From: Thalassomonas sp. RHCl1
GTDB taxonomy: Bacteria > Pseudomonadota > Gammaproteobacteria > Enterobacterales > Alteromonadaceae
Length of the DNA stretch: 64,000 bases
Direction of reading: 5' to 3'
Assembly: GCF_947387555.1 (NCBI RefSeq)
Contig: NZ_CANDNZ010000014.1
Span: 1 to 64,000, forward strand
Below the pieces are notes generated by a model. It was not told where the DNA came from and ran no database searches. It was given only the letters and a program-made list of their open reading frames with translations. Position numbers and translations under genes: made by a program. Each line of letters starts with the position of its first letter. Within the stretch, counting starts at the first letter, position 1. Shown here piece by piece: positions 1 through 10,284 of the stretch.

Positions 1-228
1 TCACTTTTAAAAAGTGAAAATAAACGTAAAACTATGAATAATAGTTTTGTGTGTCATTCATCATTAAGTTTATTTTTTGTCCCGAAGGACTATGTAAAAT
101 CAACATTAACGTGAGTGCCCACACAAATTGCATGATAACTAATTTTTAAAGAACTTATCTTCGAAAGAAGATGAAACGATTAATCGCATTCGTTAACCGT
201 TGTTGCTTAAGACCTTGTCTCAAGCGAG
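1..228 (-). other. 16S rRNA operon leader with boxA (rRNA gene outside window)
   Basis: The minus strand carries a boxA-like antitermination site, GTTCTTTAAAAAT (142-154). It is followed by TGTGTGGGCACTCACG (110-125), closely matching the conserved segment just before 16S rRNA in gammaproteobacteria such as Vibrio and Escherichia. The 16S gene itself is not visible, but in related genomes it begins roughly 100-150 bases after this segment, so it should start just beyond position 1. The remaining AT-rich bases hold no open reading frame. Confidence 0.75.
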
Positions 229-262
229 ATGCGCATGATACGCTTCTCAGTTTTGATGTCAA
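228..262 (-). promoter_or_regulatory. rRNA operon promoter P2
   Basis: On the minus strand there is a perfect -35 TTGACA (257-262), a 16-bp spacer and a -10 TATCAT (235-240), again followed by GCGCATC. The short spacer and GC-rich discriminator are hallmarks of rRNA promoters under ppGpp and growth-rate control. Transcription would start near 228 and run left out of the window. Confidence 0.75.
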
Positions 263-353
263 CATCTTTTTTCAAAGTTTTGTTGACCGTTTAGTTAAGG
301 TTTCCATCAACTAAACTTATCAAAACACTTCGTTGGGCTGCCCCGTGGAAGTG

Positions 354-388
354 GATGCGCATTTTAGACAGTTTTACTTTTAGATCAA
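354..388 (-). promoter_or_regulatory. rRNA operon promoter P1 (upstream of two)
   Basis: Read on the minus strand there is a -35 TTGATC (383-388), a 16-bp spacer and a -10 TAAAAT (361-366). It is followed directly by the GC-rich GCGCATC discriminator typical of stringently controlled stable-RNA promoters. It lies upstream of a second promoter with the same layout and of an rRNA leader. The sequence match is direct; activity is inferred. Confidence 0.7.
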
Positions 389-547
389 GCTTTATTTTCA
401 TTTAATTGTTTGACCGCTCAAAATTCAGACAAAACTCTCTATAAACCCTTGATATGCCGCTTTCAGCTCATTTAATTTTCAGTTTGAGTTGCAATAATTC
501 AGCTTCTTTAACCTCTGCTGAAAAAGAATCTATAAAAATAAACCATA

Positions 548-577
548 AAAAAACGCCGCTAAAAAGCGGCGTTTTTA
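548..577 (-). terminator. Rho-independent terminator after acnB
   Basis: A 9-bp stem AACGCCGCT / AGCGGCGTT with a 4-base loop is flanked by an A-run on one side and a T-run on the other, so it can act in both directions. It separates acnB from the downstream rRNA promoters. Confidence 0.85.
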
Positions 578-608
578 TCAATTATTCTCTTTTAAAAGAA
601 AATAATAA

Positions 609-3215
609 TTAAGCTTCAACCTGCATGATCACATTATCAGCTTTTTTCGTGTACTGTTCCATTTTATGGAAGTTCAGGTAACGATAAGTATCAGCAGCGG
701 TTGCATCGATTTGCTTAGCATATTCCTGATACTCAGCCGGCGTTGGGATGCGACCTAAGATAGCACCTACCGCACTCAGCTCAGCCGATGCCAGGTAAAC
801 ATTGGCGCCATTACCTAAGCGGTTCGGGAAGTTACGGGTTGAAGTAGACAATACCGTAGATTTCTCCGCAACACGTGCCTGGTTACCCATACATAATGAA
901 CAACCCGGAGTTTCAATACGAACACCGGCTTTGCCGTAAGTAGAGTAATAACCTTCTTCGGTTAACTGGTCGCGGTCCATTTTAGTCGGCGGAGCAACCC
1001 ACATACGGGTTGATAAAACACCACCAAACTTCTCTAATAACTTACCAGCGGCACGGAAGTGACCGATGTTAGTCATACAAGAACCGATGAAGACTTCATC
1101 AACCTGATCACCGGCAACTTCAGAAAGCAGCTTGGCATCATCCGGGTCATTTGGACAACAAACGATAGGCTCTTTGATATCAGCCAGATCGATTTCAATG
1201 ACGTGGGCGTATTCTGCATCACTGTCAGCCGTCATCAGCTTAGGATCGGCCAACCAGGCTTCCATCGCCTGGATACGACGTTCGATAGTGCGCACATCAC
1301 CGTAACCTTCGCTGATCATCCACTTCAACATCACGATGTTAGAATTCAGGTATTCTGCAACTGAATCTTCAGATAACTTAATTGAACAACCGGCAGCCGA
1401 ACGTTCAGCAGAGGCGTCAGATAATTCAAATGCCTGCTCCACCGTTAAGCTTTCCAGACCTTCAATCTCTAATACACGACCAGAGAACTCGTTGATCTTA
1501 CCTGCTTTTTCTACCGTTAACAGACCTTGCTTGATACCGTAGTAAGGGATGGCATGTACTAAATCACGTAAAGTGATACCTTCCTGCATTTCACCTTTAA
1601 AACGAACCAGTACTGATTCAGGCATATCAAGAGGCATAACACCGGTAGCTGCAGCGAAAGCAACCAAACCAGAACCCGCCGGGAAAGAGATACCTAATGG
1701 GAAACGGGTGTGAGAATCACCACCGGTACCAACAGTATCAGGTAATAACATACGGTTTAACCAGGAGTGGATAACACCGTCACCAGGGCGAAGTGAAACA
1801 CCGCCACGGTTCATGATGAAATCAGGCAGCGTGTGGTGCGTGTGTACATCTACCGGCTTAGGATAAGCGGAAGTGTGACAGAATGACTGCATGGTTAAAT
1901 CAGCAGAGAAACCTAAACAAGCTAAGTCTTTAAGTTCGTCACGGGTCATAGGACCTGTAGTATCTTGAGAACCAACAGTAGTCATTTTCGGCTCACAATA
2001 TTGGCCCGGACGAATACCGGTAACACCACAAGCTTTACCTACCATTTTCTGCGCTAAGGTATAACCTTTACCGGTATCGGCAACATCAACAGGCTTCTGG
2101 AAAATGTCTGACTCTTCCAGGCCTAAAGCTTCACGGGCACGACCAGTCAAGCCACGACCAATGATCAGTGGAATACGGCCACCGGCACGTACTTCATCAA
2201 GTAATACATTTGAATTTAATTCAAAAGTAGAAATCACTTCATCGGTGCCAGAGCGCTTAACCACACCTTCGTATGGGAAGATATCAATAACATCGCCCAT
2301 GTTCATGGCTTGCACATCTAATTCGATAGGTAAGGCGCCAGAGTCTTCCATGGTGTTGAAGAAGATAGGAGCAATTTTACCACCTAAACAAACACCACCA
2401 CCACGCTTGTTCGGTACATGAGGAATATCATCCCCCATAAACCACAACACTGAGTTGGTTGCCGACTTACGTGATGAACCGGTACCAACAACGTCACCAA
2501 CATAGGCTAGTGGGATACCGTCTTTTTGTAACTCTTCGATTTGAGCAATAGGACCGATAGTGCCGTCGTCGTCAGGGTTGATACCGTCACGGCCAATCTT
2601 CAGCATGGCTTTAGCATGAAGTGGGATATCCGGACGTGACCAGGCATCAGGTGCCGGAGATAAGTCATCGGTGTTAGTTTCACCGGTCACTTTAAAGACT
2701 TTAACAGTAATTTTTTCAGCAACGGCTGGCTTGTTCAGGAACCACTCAGCATTGGCCCATGACTGCATAACAGCTTTGGCGTGTGCATTACCGGCATCGG
2801 CTTTCTCTTTAACATCATGGAAAGCATCAAACATTAATAAAGTTTTAGATAAACCTTTAACGGCGATTTCAGCATTGGCTGCATCGTCTAACAGGTCAAT
2901 CATAGGTTGGATGTTATAACCACCTAACATAGTGCCTAATAATTCAGTGGCACGGGCAGCATCTAAAATAGGTGAGCTTGCTTCACCTTTAGCAATAGCG
3001 GCTAAAAACCCTGCTTTCACATAAGCGGCGTCGTCAACTCCCGGAGGAATACGATCGGCTAGTAATTCTAATAGAAACGCTTCTTCACCTGCTGGTGGAT
3101 TCTTGATGAGCTCTACTAACTGAGCTACTTGTTCAGCGTCTAACGGCTTAGGTACAATTCCTTCAGCCGCACGCTCTTCAACATGTTTACGATAATCTTG
3201 AAGCACGGCGTTCAC
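609..3215 (-). CDS. acnB: Aconitate hydratase B (bifunctional 2-methylisocitrate dehydratase)
   Basis: Cytosolic [4Fe-4S] enzyme that interconverts citrate and isocitrate in the TCA cycle; the family also dehydrates 2-methylisocitrate. The 868 residues match E. coli AcnB (865) almost end to end: N-terminal HEAT-like domain, the swivel segment [17 protein letters not shown], then the catalytic domains. The cluster ligands are Cys713 (in GSCMTN) and Cys772 and Cys775 (in CSLCMGNQ). It closes the pdhR-aceE-aceF-lpdA-acnB block but has its own promoter (-35 TTCAAT at 3296-3301, 17-bp spacer, -10 TATAAT at 3273-3278) with a Fur box further upstream. The terminator lies at 548-577. Confidence 0.98.
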   Translation of the reverse strand: MNAVLQDYRKHVEERAAEGIVPKPLDAEQVAQLVELIKNPPAGEEAFLLELLADRIPPGVDDAAYVKAGFLAAIAKGEASSPILDAARATELLGTMLGGYNIQPMIDLLDDAANAEIAVKGLSKTLLMFDAFHDVKEKADAGNAHAKAVMQSWANAEWFLNKPAVAEKITVKVFKVTGETNTDDLSPAPDAWSRPDIPLHAKAMLKIGRDGINPDDDGTIGPIAQIEELQKDGIPLAYVGDVVGTGSSRKSATNSVLWFMGDDIPHVPNKRGGGVCLGGKIAPIFFNTMEDSGALPIELDVQAMNMGDVIDIFPYEGVVKRSGTDEVISTFELNSNVLLDEVRAGGRIPLIIGRGLTGRAREALGLEESDIFQKPVDVADTGKGYTLAQKMVGKACGVTGIRPGQYCEPKMTTVGSQDTTGPMTRDELKDLACLGFSADLTMQSFCHTSAYPKPVDVHTHHTLPDFIMNRGGVSLRPGDGVIHSWLNRMLLPDTVGTGGDSHTRFPLGISFPAGSGLVAFAAATGVMPLDMPESVLVRFKGEMQEGITLRDLVHAIPYYGIKQGLLTVEKAGKINEFSGRVLEIEGLESLTVEQAFELSDASAERSAAGCSIKLSEDSVAEYLNSNIVMLKWMISEGYGDVRTIERRIQAMEAWLADPKLMTADSDAEYAHVIEIDLADIKEPIVCCPNDPDDAKLLSEVAGDQVDEVFIGSCMTNIGHFRAAGKLLEKFGGVLSTRMWVAPPTKMDRDQLTEEGYYSTYGKAGVRIETPGCSLCMGNQARVAEKSTVLSTSTRNFPNRLGNGANVYLASAELSAVGAILGRIPTPAEYQEYAKQIDATAADTYRYLNFHKMEQYTKKADNVIMQVEA

Positions 3216-3272
3216 CTTTATGATATGAGATACACTTAAGAGGTATCTATTTTATAAGAAAATTTCGGCAAG

Positions 3273-3301
3273 ATTATACGCGATCCAGCCAGGAAATTGA
3301 A
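3273..3301 (-). promoter_or_regulatory. Putative acnB sigma-70 promoter
   Basis: The minus strand has a consensus -10 TATAAT (3273-3278), a 17-bp spacer and a weak -35 TTCAAT (3296-3301), about 60 bases before the acnB start. No transcription data; match only. Confidence 0.5.
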
Positions 3302-3372
3302 TGGCGAAGATAATCACAAGACTTATAGCTATTATAAATAAGAGTTATAGTAGATATAAAACCAATAAATAC

Positions 3373-3391
3373 AAATGATAATGATTATCAT
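3373..3391. promoter_or_regulatory. Fur box upstream of acnB
   Basis: The core TGATAAT-G-ATTATCA (3376-3390) is a perfect 7-1-7 inverted repeat and matches the classical Fur consensus closely. It lies about 75 bases upstream of the predicted acnB -35 and 35 bases after the stop of the lipoprotein gene. Iron control of an iron-sulfur aconitase is biologically sensible; whether Fur represses or activates here cannot be told. Confidence 0.75.
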
Positions 3392-3422
3392 CAAACTTAA
3401 GTTCGACAGGATAAATCTCAGA

Positions 3423-3758
3423 TTAAGATTTGCACTCGACATTCGCCGCAAGCGAATCCATGATCAGGTTGGGAAACGAACGGCGATCATTAAACCCTTC
3501 CACCCCTTTGAGCACTTCTATTTTAAAGCCGTAGCTTTGACAGATGTTTAACGACTTACGCATTAAAAAAGTGGCCAGCTGGCTAAAGCGGGTTTTAGAG
3601 GTGGACACTACCTTGATGTGATAGCGGTTATCACCCAGGTCTTTTTGCTGAAATTGCACATGATGATCAAAGTCCCATTGCGGTTGCCCATTGTTTTTAG
3701 CAGTATTACTGCAGGCTGCCAGCAAAAACACCATACAAACTATTGCAACTAGACGCAT
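3423..3758 (-). CDS. Small conserved lipoprotein, function unknown
   Basis: 111 residues. A short hydrophobic signal ends in the lipobox LAAC with Cys16 as the lipidated residue, so the protein should be anchored in a periplasm-facing membrane leaflet. The mature part has a GDNRYHIKV...TSKTRF...FLMRKSLNIC pattern that recalls the CC0125/CC1285 family of small lipoproteins, whose role is unknown; I hold this comparison loosely. It is monocistronic between lpdA and acnB and separated from lpdA by a repeat-containing spacer and the lpdA terminator. Confidence 0.75.
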   Translation of the reverse strand: MRLVAIVCMVFLLAACSNTAKNNGQPQWDFDHHVQFQQKDLGDNRYHIKVVSTSKTRFSQLATFLMRKSLNICQSYGFKIEVLKGVEGFNDRRSFPNLIMDSLAANVECKS

Positions 3759-3860
3759 ACCTTGTCCTTTAAATCAAAACCACTTAAGGCATATTAACAT
3801 TTCTTCCAGAAAGCAACCCAGCTATTTTTCATCCATGAAATCGCTGGATACTTACGCCCA

Positions 3861-4060
3861 TATACAATCCCTACTCCTCTTCACCCATGAAGCTGCAGGA
3901 TTACTGACAGGATGTCAGTACTTAGCTTATGCCTGGAGCAAGTAAACTGAAATACTTCCATGTACAACCCTTGCTCTTCTTCATCCATGAAACCGCAGGA
4001 TTACTGACAGGATGTCGGTACTTAGCTTATGCCTGGAGCAAATAAACTGAAATACTTCCA
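3861..4060. repeat. Tandem 100-bp intergenic repeat, two copies
   Basis: Copy 1 is 3861-3960 and copy 2 is 3961-4060, with an exact period of 100 and only about a dozen substitutions. Both contain GACAGGATGTC followed by TACTTAGCTTATGCCTGGAG. A diverged relative sits at 21972-22056 beside the secA terminator, so this is a dispersed repeat family. It lies in the spacer after lpdA next to the terminator at 4066-4097. An apparent plus-strand ORF that starts at 3691 and ends inside copy 1 is not credited as a gene. Confidence 0.9.
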
Positions 4061-4065
4061 TGTAC

Positions 4066-4097
4066 AAAAAAGCCAGCAAGTTGCTGGCTTTTGTTTT
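4066..4097 (-). terminator. Rho-independent terminator after lpdA
   Basis: The stem AAAGCCAGCAA / TTGCTGGCTTT (11 bp) encloses a minimal loop and is flanked by A- and T-runs. It lies just after the lpdA stop on the minus strand and abuts the tandem repeat. Confidence 0.85.
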
Positions 4098-4119
4098 AAG
4101 TTAAAATAACCGGGTTATT

Positions 4120-5550
4120 TTACTTTTTCTTCTTTACGGCCTTGGCATTTGGCAAGTCCGTAATTGAACCTTCAAAGATCTCAGCCGCTAAGCCGATTGA
4201 TTCATTTAAGGTTGGGTGTGCGTGAATAGTTAAACCAACATCTTCCGCATCGGCACCCATTTCTACTGCAAGACAAATCTCACCTAACATTTCACCGGCA
4301 TTGATACCAACAATAGCACCACCTAAAACACGACCAGTTTCTTTTTCAAAAATCAGCTTAGTTTTACCTTCGGTACGGGCAGAAGCAATAGCACGACCAG
4401 AAGCAGCCCATGGGAAGTTAGCTGTTTCAATATTCAAACCTTGCTCTTTTGCTTCACGCTCGGTAACACCTACCCAAGCCATTTCCGGATCGGTATAAGC
4501 GATTGACGGAATACAACGCGGGTCGAAAACGTGTTTCTTACCGGCAATAACTTCAGCAGCAACATGGGCTTCATGTACCGCTTTATGCGCCAGCATAGGT
4601 TGACCAACAACATCACCGATGGCGAAGATATGATTAACGTTAGTACGCAACTCGTTAGTCACATTGATGAAACCACGCTCATCAACATTAACACCGGCTT
4701 TATCGGCGGCAACTAAGTGGCCATTCGGCTTACGACCAACGGCAACCAAGATCTTGTCGTAACGTACCTGACCTTCCGGTGCGTTTTTACCTTCGAAGGT
4801 TACGTACAGACCATCGTCTTTAGCATCAACGGCAACTACCTTGGTAGATAACATGATGTTGAAGTTTTTCTTGTTGTACTTGGTATAGATCTTAACAATA
4901 TCGTTATCGGCTGCAGGCACTAACTGGTCGGCAAACTCAACTACAGATACATTAGAGCCTAAAGCGTTATATACGGTACCCATTTCCAGACCGATAATAC
5001 CACCGCCTAATACCAGCATTTCACCCGGAACATCTTTTAATTCCAATGCGCCGGTAGAGTCGATTACACGCTCGTCGTCTTTTGGAATAAAAGGCAGATC
5101 TACTACCGAAGAGCCGGCAGCGATAATGGCATTATCAAAAGTGATGTTGGTAGTACCGTCAGCACCTTCAACGGCTAAAGTGTTGCTACCGGTGAATTTA
5201 CCGTAACCTTCAACTACTTTTACTTTACGTTGCTTGGACATGCCAGACAGACCACCGGTCAACTGGGCAATAACGCTGTCTTTCCAGCTACGGATTTTAT
5301 CTAAATCAATTTGTGGCGCGCCAAAGGTTACCCCGTGGTCTGCCATTGCTTTTGCATCATCAATAACTTTCGCAACATGTAATAATGCTTTAGACGGGAT
5401 ACAACCTACGTTTAAACATACACCGCCTAATGTTTTACGGCTTTCTACCAATACTACATCTAAACCTAAATCTGCGGCACGAAATGCTGCAGAATAACCA
5501 CCGGGACCCGCACCTAACACTACTACCTGAGTTTTGATATCGTTACTCAT
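4120..5550 (-). CDS. lpdA: Dihydrolipoyl dehydrogenase (E3)
   Basis: FAD flavoprotein that reoxidises the lipoyl groups of pyruvate and 2-oxoglutarate dehydrogenase and passes electrons to NAD+. 476 residues. It has the FAD-binding GAGPGGYSAA near residue 14, the redox disulfide Cys45/Cys50 in GGVCLNVGCIPSK, the NAD-binding GGGIIGLEMG, and the His445-x4-Glu450 pair in HAHPTLNE. An SD-like GAGG precedes the ATG. It is the third enzyme gene after aceE and aceF, but a 230-bp gap with a hairpin suggests it is also expressed alone, as expected for a subunit shared between complexes. Confidence 0.98.
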   Translation of the reverse strand: MSNDIKTQVVVLGAGPGGYSAAFRAADLGLDVVLVESRKTLGGVCLNVGCIPSKALLHVAKVIDDAKAMADHGVTFGAPQIDLDKIRSWKDSVIAQLTGGLSGMSKQRKVKVVEGYGKFTGSNTLAVEGADGTTNITFDNAIIAAGSSVVDLPFIPKDDERVIDSTGALELKDVPGEMLVLGGGIIGLEMGTVYNALGSNVSVVEFADQLVPAADNDIVKIYTKYNKKNFNIMLSTKVVAVDAKDDGLYVTFEGKNAPEGQVRYDKILVAVGRKPNGHLVAADKAGVNVDERGFINVTNELRTNVNHIFAIGDVVGQPMLAHKAVHEAHVAAEVIAGKKHVFDPRCIPSIAYTDPEMAWVGVTEREAKEQGLNIETANFPWAASGRAIASARTEGKTKLIFEKETGRVLGGAIVGINAGEMLGEICLAVEMGADAEDVGLTIHAHPTLNESIGLAAEIFEGSITDLPNAKAVKKKK

Positions 5551-5716
5551 GCTAACCTCAAAATTAATTTACTTTTTATAGTGAACTTCACTTTGGCAGG
5601 CAGTTCACAAAATTCATCCAGTTACTGACCCAATGCAGACCAGTTCAAAGTCTTGTTTTCTGGGTGGCAAGTTTACTGAATGTCGACAATAATCGCTATC
5701 TTTTAATCAATTTATG

Positions 5717-5759
5717 TTGGCGAAAATGAAAACTAACGCTCTAGCTTTCATTTTGCCAA
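5717..5759. other. Hairpin between aceF and lpdA
   Basis: TTGGC(G)AAAATGAAA pairs with TTTCATTTTGCCAA, a 14-bp stem with one bulged G and a loop of about 14 bases. It follows the aceF stop within about 25 bases on the minus strand. No T-run follows, so it is more likely an mRNA-stability or partial-termination structure than a full terminator. Confidence 0.5.
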
Positions 5760-5780
5760 ACATTTTCATCAATTAACTGA

Positions 5781-7457
5781 TTACAATACCAGTTTTCTGA
5801 TATCGGACATCACACCGGATAAATGCACGCTAAAGCGCGCTGCCAGTGCACCGTCAATTACCCTGTGATCATAAGATAAAGACAGCGGCAACATTAACCG
5901 CGGCACAAACTCGCTGCCATTCCATTTAGGTTTCATATCCGACTTGGATACCCCTAAAATAGCAACATCAGGTGCGTTCACGATAGGAGTAAAAGCTGTA
6001 CCGCCAATGCCGCCCAGGCTGGAGATGGTAAAACAGCTGCCTTGCATATCGGCGGCTTTAAGCTTACCTTCACGGGCTTTTTTACTGATTTCCAGTAATT
6101 CCTTCGATAACTGATGAATACCTTTTTGGTCAACATCACGTACCACAGGTACTACCAAACCGTTTGGCGTATCAACAGCGACACCGATATGACAGTATTT
6201 CTTCATAATCAGGTGCTCACCGTCTTCACTCAAACTTGAGTTAAACACCGGGTAAGCTCTTAAGGCATCGGCAGCCGCTTTTAAGATAAACACTAAAGGC
6301 GTGATCTTAAAGCCAAGTTTTTGCTTCTCACAAACGACATTTTGCTCTTTACGGAAAGCTTCCACGTCTGTGATATCTGCTTCATCAAACTGAGTGACAT
6401 GAGGAATCGTCACCCAGTTGCGATGCAGGTTAGGTCCGGAGATTTTCTGAATACGGGTTAACGGCACACTTTCAATTTCACCAAATTTGGCAAAATCGAC
6501 TTTCGGCTGGGCAATTACCTGCAAACCACCGGCGCCGCCGCTCACTGAGCTGCTGGCGGTGGCTTTCGGACGGGAAAGCTCGTATTTGACATAAGACTGA
6601 ACATCTTCTTTTAAAATACGTCCCTTACGGCCGGTACCTTTTACTAAAGCCAAATCAACACCAAATTCGCGGGCTAAGCGGCGAATCGAAGGTGAAGTAT
6701 AAATAGACCCTTTGTTGACGATTTCACCCGCCTGAGGATGATGCGGCACAGGCGCGGCTTTCTTTTCCGCCGGCGCAGCAACAGGTGCAGGGGCCGCAGG
6801 AGCAGGCGCCGGAGCAGGCGCTGCCGCAACCGGTTCTTCAATCGGCGCAGGTGCACCGCCAGAAGTTTCCAGCTTGATCACCAAAGAGCCCTGCTTAACC
6901 TTGTCGCCGTTGGCAACAAAGATCTCTTTTACCGTACCTGCATGCGGTGTAGGTACATCCATGGTCGCCTTATCGGTTTCTAACGTGATCAGGCCGTCTT
7001 CTTCAGCAATAACATCACCGACAGAAACCAGGATTTCGATAACATCAACTTCACCGTCTTCACCGATATCCGGCACATGTACATCAATAACTTCACTGGC
7101 GGTTGCGGCCGGAGCGGCGGCAGCAGCTGGCGCTTCGGTCGCTGGTGCCGGAGCTTCTACCGGAGCAGGTGCACTGGCAGCTGGCGCTTCAGCGGCAGGC
7201 TCAGCAGCCGGGCTTGCACCGGCGGCTTTGATTTCGCCAAGGACATCGCCTTGTTTTATTTTATCGCCAACCTGTACCGTTAACGCCGAGATTTCACCTG
7301 CCATAGGGGCCGGAATATCCATAGACGCCTTATCGGTTTCTACGGTGACAATCGCGTCTTCCGCTTCGATGGCATCACCTACGGCAACACAAATCTCGAT
7401 CACTTCGACTTCGTCGCCCCCGACATCAGGGACTAGAATTTGTTGAATATCAGACAT
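5781..7457 (-). CDS. aceF: Pyruvate dehydrogenase E2, dihydrolipoyl acetyltransferase
   Basis: Core of the pyruvate dehydrogenase complex; transfers acetyl groups from lipoamide to CoA. 558 residues: two lipoyl domains with lipoylated Lys43 (ETDKASMD) and Lys163 (ETDKATMD), each followed by an Ala/Pro-rich flexible linker; an E1/E3-binding domain near residues 252-292; then the acetyltransferase domain with His531 and Asp535 in [10 protein letters not shown]. coli AceF has three lipoyl domains, so this is a two-lipoyl version. It starts 26 bp after the aceE stop and is cotranscribed with aceE. Confidence 0.97.
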   Translation of the reverse strand: MSDIQQILVPDVGGDEVEVIEICVAVGDAIEAEDAIVTVETDKASMDIPAPMAGEISALTVQVGDKIKQGDVLGEIKAAGASPAAEPAAEAPAASAPAPVEAPAPATEAPAAAAAPAATASEVIDVHVPDIGEDGEVDVIEILVSVGDVIAEEDGLITLETDKATMDVPTPHAGTVKEIFVANGDKVKQGSLVIKLETSGGAPAPIEEPVAAAPAPAPAPAAPAPVAAPAEKKAAPVPHHPQAGEIVNKGSIYTSPSIRRLAREFGVDLALVKGTGRKGRILKEDVQSYVKYELSRPKATASSSVSGGAGGLQVIAQPKVDFAKFGEIESVPLTRIQKISGPNLHRNWVTIPHVTQFDEADITDVEAFRKEQNVVCEKQKLGFKITPLVFILKAAADALRAYPVFNSSLSEDGEHLIMKKYCHIGVAVDTPNGLVVPVVRDVDQKGIHQLSKELLEISKKAREGKLKAADMQGSCFTISSLGGIGGTAFTPIVNAPDVAILGVSKSDMKPKWNGSEFVPRLMLPLSLSYDHRVIDGALAARFSVHLSGVMSDIRKLVL

Positions 7458-7483
7458 ATTTTTATTCCTTATCTAGCCACTGA

Positions 7484-10159
7484 TTAAGCATAAAGCGGGT
7501 TAAGTTTATCGGTATCGATATTGAAACGCTTGATAGCGTCGGCTACCACAGAGCGCTCAACTTCACCGCGGTTTGCCAGCTCAAACAAGGCAGCAACCAC
7601 GATATAGCTCTGATCTACTTCAAAATGCTGACGCAGGTTGGCGCGGCTGTCACTGCGGCCGAAACCGTCGGTACCTAATACCCGGTATTCGGTATCAATA
7701 TAGGCACGTACCTGATCCGAGTAGTTTTTCACGTAGTCAGTCGCAGCAATGGCCGGGCCTTTATCTGCGGTGATCACGTTAGAGATATATGCCGTTTTTT
7801 GCTCGCTTTCCGGGTGCAGCATGTTCCAGCGGGTCACTTCCTGACCGTCACGGGCCAGTTCGTTAAAGGAGGTTACCGAGTAAACATCACTGGAAATGTT
7901 GAAATCATTGGCCAGAATCTGCGCAGCTTCACGTACCTGCTGCAGGATGGTACCTGAGCCCATCAGCTGAACATTGGCTTTGGCAGCTTTCGCTTCAACA
8001 CGCTCTAACTGATAAATACCTTTGATGATTTGCTCTGCAACATCACCGTCTTCCGGCAGGGCCGGATGCTGGTAGTTTTCATTCATCAATGTCAGGTAGA
8101 AGAAGATATTTTCATTTTCTTCATACATGCGGCGTAAACCTTCACGCACAATCACAGCAACTTCATAACCGTAGGTCGGGTCATAAGTCACACAGTTAGG
8201 GATCAGACCCGCCTGAACATGAGAGTGACCATCCTGATGCTGCAATCCTTCACCGTTTAAGGTGGTTCGGCCGGCGGTAGCACCTAATAAGAAGCCACGC
8301 GCCTGACTGTCACCGGCGGCCCAGGCTAAATCGCCGACACGCTGGAAGCCAAACATGGAGTAATAGATATAAAACGGAATCGTGGTCGCATTACAGGTAG
8401 AGTATGACGTACCTGAAGCCACCCAAGATGCCATGGCGCCTAATTCGTTAATACCTTCCTGCAATACCTGGCCTTGCTTATCTTCACGATAATAAGCCAC
8501 CTGATCGGCATCTTGCGGCACGTATTTTTGCCCTTCGTTAGCATAAATACCTACCTGACGGAATAAACCTTCCATACCAAAGGTACGGGCTTCATCAGGG
8601 ATAATAGGCACTATACGCTTACCAATTTTCTTATCTTTTAACAGGCTGTTTAATACCCGGACAAAAGTCATGGTAGAAGAGACTTCACGCTCACCCGAGC
8701 CTTTTAAGATGGCATCAAAGGCTTTCAGCGGCGGCACTTCCAGATGTTCTTCTGCCTGCTCACGACGTGCCGGCAGGTCACCGCCAAGGGCTTCACGGCG
8801 CTCTTTCATGTACTTGTATTCGGCACTGTCTTCCGGGAAGCGGTAGAAAGGCAAGTCTTCGATTTGATCGTCAGATACCGGCATATTAAAGCGGTCGCGG
8901 TAGTACTTGATCGACTCAACATCCATTTTCTTGACGTTATGGGCGATATTCAAACCTTCACCGGCGGCTCCTAAACCAAAACCTTTAACGGTTTTTGCCA
9001 GGATAACGGTAGGACGACCTTTAGTTTCCATCGCTTTTTTATAGGCAGCGTAAACTTTTACCGGGTCGTGACCGCCACGGTTTAAGCGGTAGATGTCTTC
9101 ATCGGACATGTTCGCAACCATTTCCGCAGTTTCCGGATACTTGTTAAAGAAGTTTTCACGGGTATATTTGCCGCCTTTGGCTTTACAGTTCTGGTATTCA
9201 CCGTCAACGGTTTCATTCATCAGCTGCAGTAACTTACCTGAAGTATCACGGGCAAGTAACGCATCCCAATAACTCCCCCAGATCACTTTCACCACTTCCC
9301 AGCCTGCGCCGCGGAAGGTACCTTCAAGCTCCTGGATAATTTTGCCGTTACCACGTACAGGGCCGTCAAGACGCTGCAGGTTACAGTTGATCACAAAAGT
9401 CAGGTTATCCAGACCTTCACGGGAAGCCAGACCGATAGCACCTAAGGATTCAGGCTCATCGGTTTCACCGTCGCCCAGGAAGCAGTATACACGCTGGCCA
9501 GAGCAATCTTTGATACCGCGGTCGGTCAGGTACTTAAGGAAACGGGCGGTATAAATCGCCTGCAACGGACCTAAACCCATAGAAACCGTCGGGAATTGCC
9601 AGAAGTCCGGCATCAGGTGCGGATGCGGGTAAGAAGATAAACCTTTACCGTCACATTCCTGGCGGAAGTTATCCATTTGCTCTTCAGTCAAACGTCCTTC
9701 AAGGAAGGCACGGCTGTAGATACCCGGGGAAATATGCCCCTGAGAGAAGATAAAATCGCCGCCGTCTTTTTCAGACGCCGCTTTAAAGAAGTGGTTAAAA
9801 CCGACATCGTATAACATGGCAGAAGAAGCGAAACTGCCGATATGGCCGCCCAGCTCTAAATTCTTTTTCGATGCTCTTAATACCAGTACCAGGGCATTCC
9901 AGCGGATTGCCGCACGGATACGGGCTTCAATCGTTTGATCACCCGGCATATGAGGCTCTTGTCCGGGAGGTATGGTATTAACATACGCAGTGGTGGCGTC
10001 AAAAGGTAAATGGGTGCCGCTTCTGCGGGCGCTGTCGATTAATCTTTCTAATAAGTAATGAGCGCGTTCCGGACCTTCATTTTCCAGCACAGACTCCATT
10101 GACTCTAACCACTCCTGGGTTTCCAACGAATCAATATCAATATTTGGGAGTTCAGACAT
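7484..10159 (-). CDS. aceE: Pyruvate dehydrogenase E1, homodimeric type
   Basis: Thiamine-diphosphate enzyme that decarboxylates pyruvate and acetylates the E2 lipoyl group. 891 residues, close to E. coli AceE (887). The TPP/Mg motif is seen as GDGETDEPES...NCNLQRLDGPV, and the N-terminal region carries the E2-binding segment typical of homodimeric E1. It sits 125 bp downstream of pdhR and 26 bp upstream of aceF. Control by pyruvate through PdhR is expected from the two operators upstream of pdhR. Confidence 0.98.
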   Translation of the reverse strand: MSELPNIDIDSLETQEWLESMESVLENEGPERAHYLLERLIDSARRSGTHLPFDATTAYVNTIPPGQEPHMPGDQTIEARIRAAIRWNALVLVLRASKKNLELGGHIGSFASSAMLYDVGFNHFFKAASEKDGGDFIFSQGHISPGIYSRAFLEGRLTEEQMDNFRQECDGKGLSSYPHPHLMPDFWQFPTVSMGLGPLQAIYTARFLKYLTDRGIKDCSGQRVYCFLGDGETDEPESLGAIGLASREGLDNLTFVINCNLQRLDGPVRGNGKIIQELEGTFRGAGWEVVKVIWGSYWDALLARDTSGKLLQLMNETVDGEYQNCKAKGGKYTRENFFNKYPETAEMVANMSDEDIYRLNRGGHDPVKVYAAYKKAMETKGRPTVILAKTVKGFGLGAAGEGLNIAHNVKKMDVESIKYYRDRFNMPVSDDQIEDLPFYRFPEDSAEYKYMKERREALGGDLPARREQAEEHLEVPPLKAFDAILKGSGEREVSSTMTFVRVLNSLLKDKKIGKRIVPIIPDEARTFGMEGLFRQVGIYANEGQKYVPQDADQVAYYREDKQGQVLQEGINELGAMASWVASGTSYSTCNATTIPFYIYYSMFGFQRVGDLAWAAGDSQARGFLLGATAGRTTLNGEGLQHQDGHSHVQAGLIPNCVTYDPTYGYEVAVIVREGLRRMYEENENIFFYLTLMNENYQHPALPEDGDVAEQIIKGIYQLERVEAKAAKANVQLMGSGTILQQVREAAQILANDFNISSDVYSVTSFNELARDGQEVTRWNMLHPESEQKTAYISNVITADKGPAIAATDYVKNYSDQVRAYIDTEYRVLGTDGFGRSDSRANLRQHFEVDQSYIVVAALFELANRGEVERSVVADAIKRFNIDTDKLNPLYA

Positions 10160-10284
10160 AGTAATTACTTAGTCTCCGATTGTTATGTTAATAATTAAAA
10201 TTGTATTGATTAAAACGAGTTAACTTTCCTTTTAACTCTAACCAACGAATATTTTTTCTGAATTAAATCTCCGGATAAACGGGA

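Noticed and set aside
3691-3945. Plus-strand ORF running from the lipoprotein gene into the 100-bp repeat
   Set aside because: It begins inside the opposite-strand lipoprotein gene and ends in repeat sequence; the reading frame is not preserved in the second repeat copy.
6874-7446. Long plus-strand ORF (190 codons) opposite aceF
   Set aside because: It is antisense to the lipoyl domains and Ala/Pro linkers; its Ser/Ala/Thr-rich low-complexity product is the usual shadow of a GC-rich repetitive gene.
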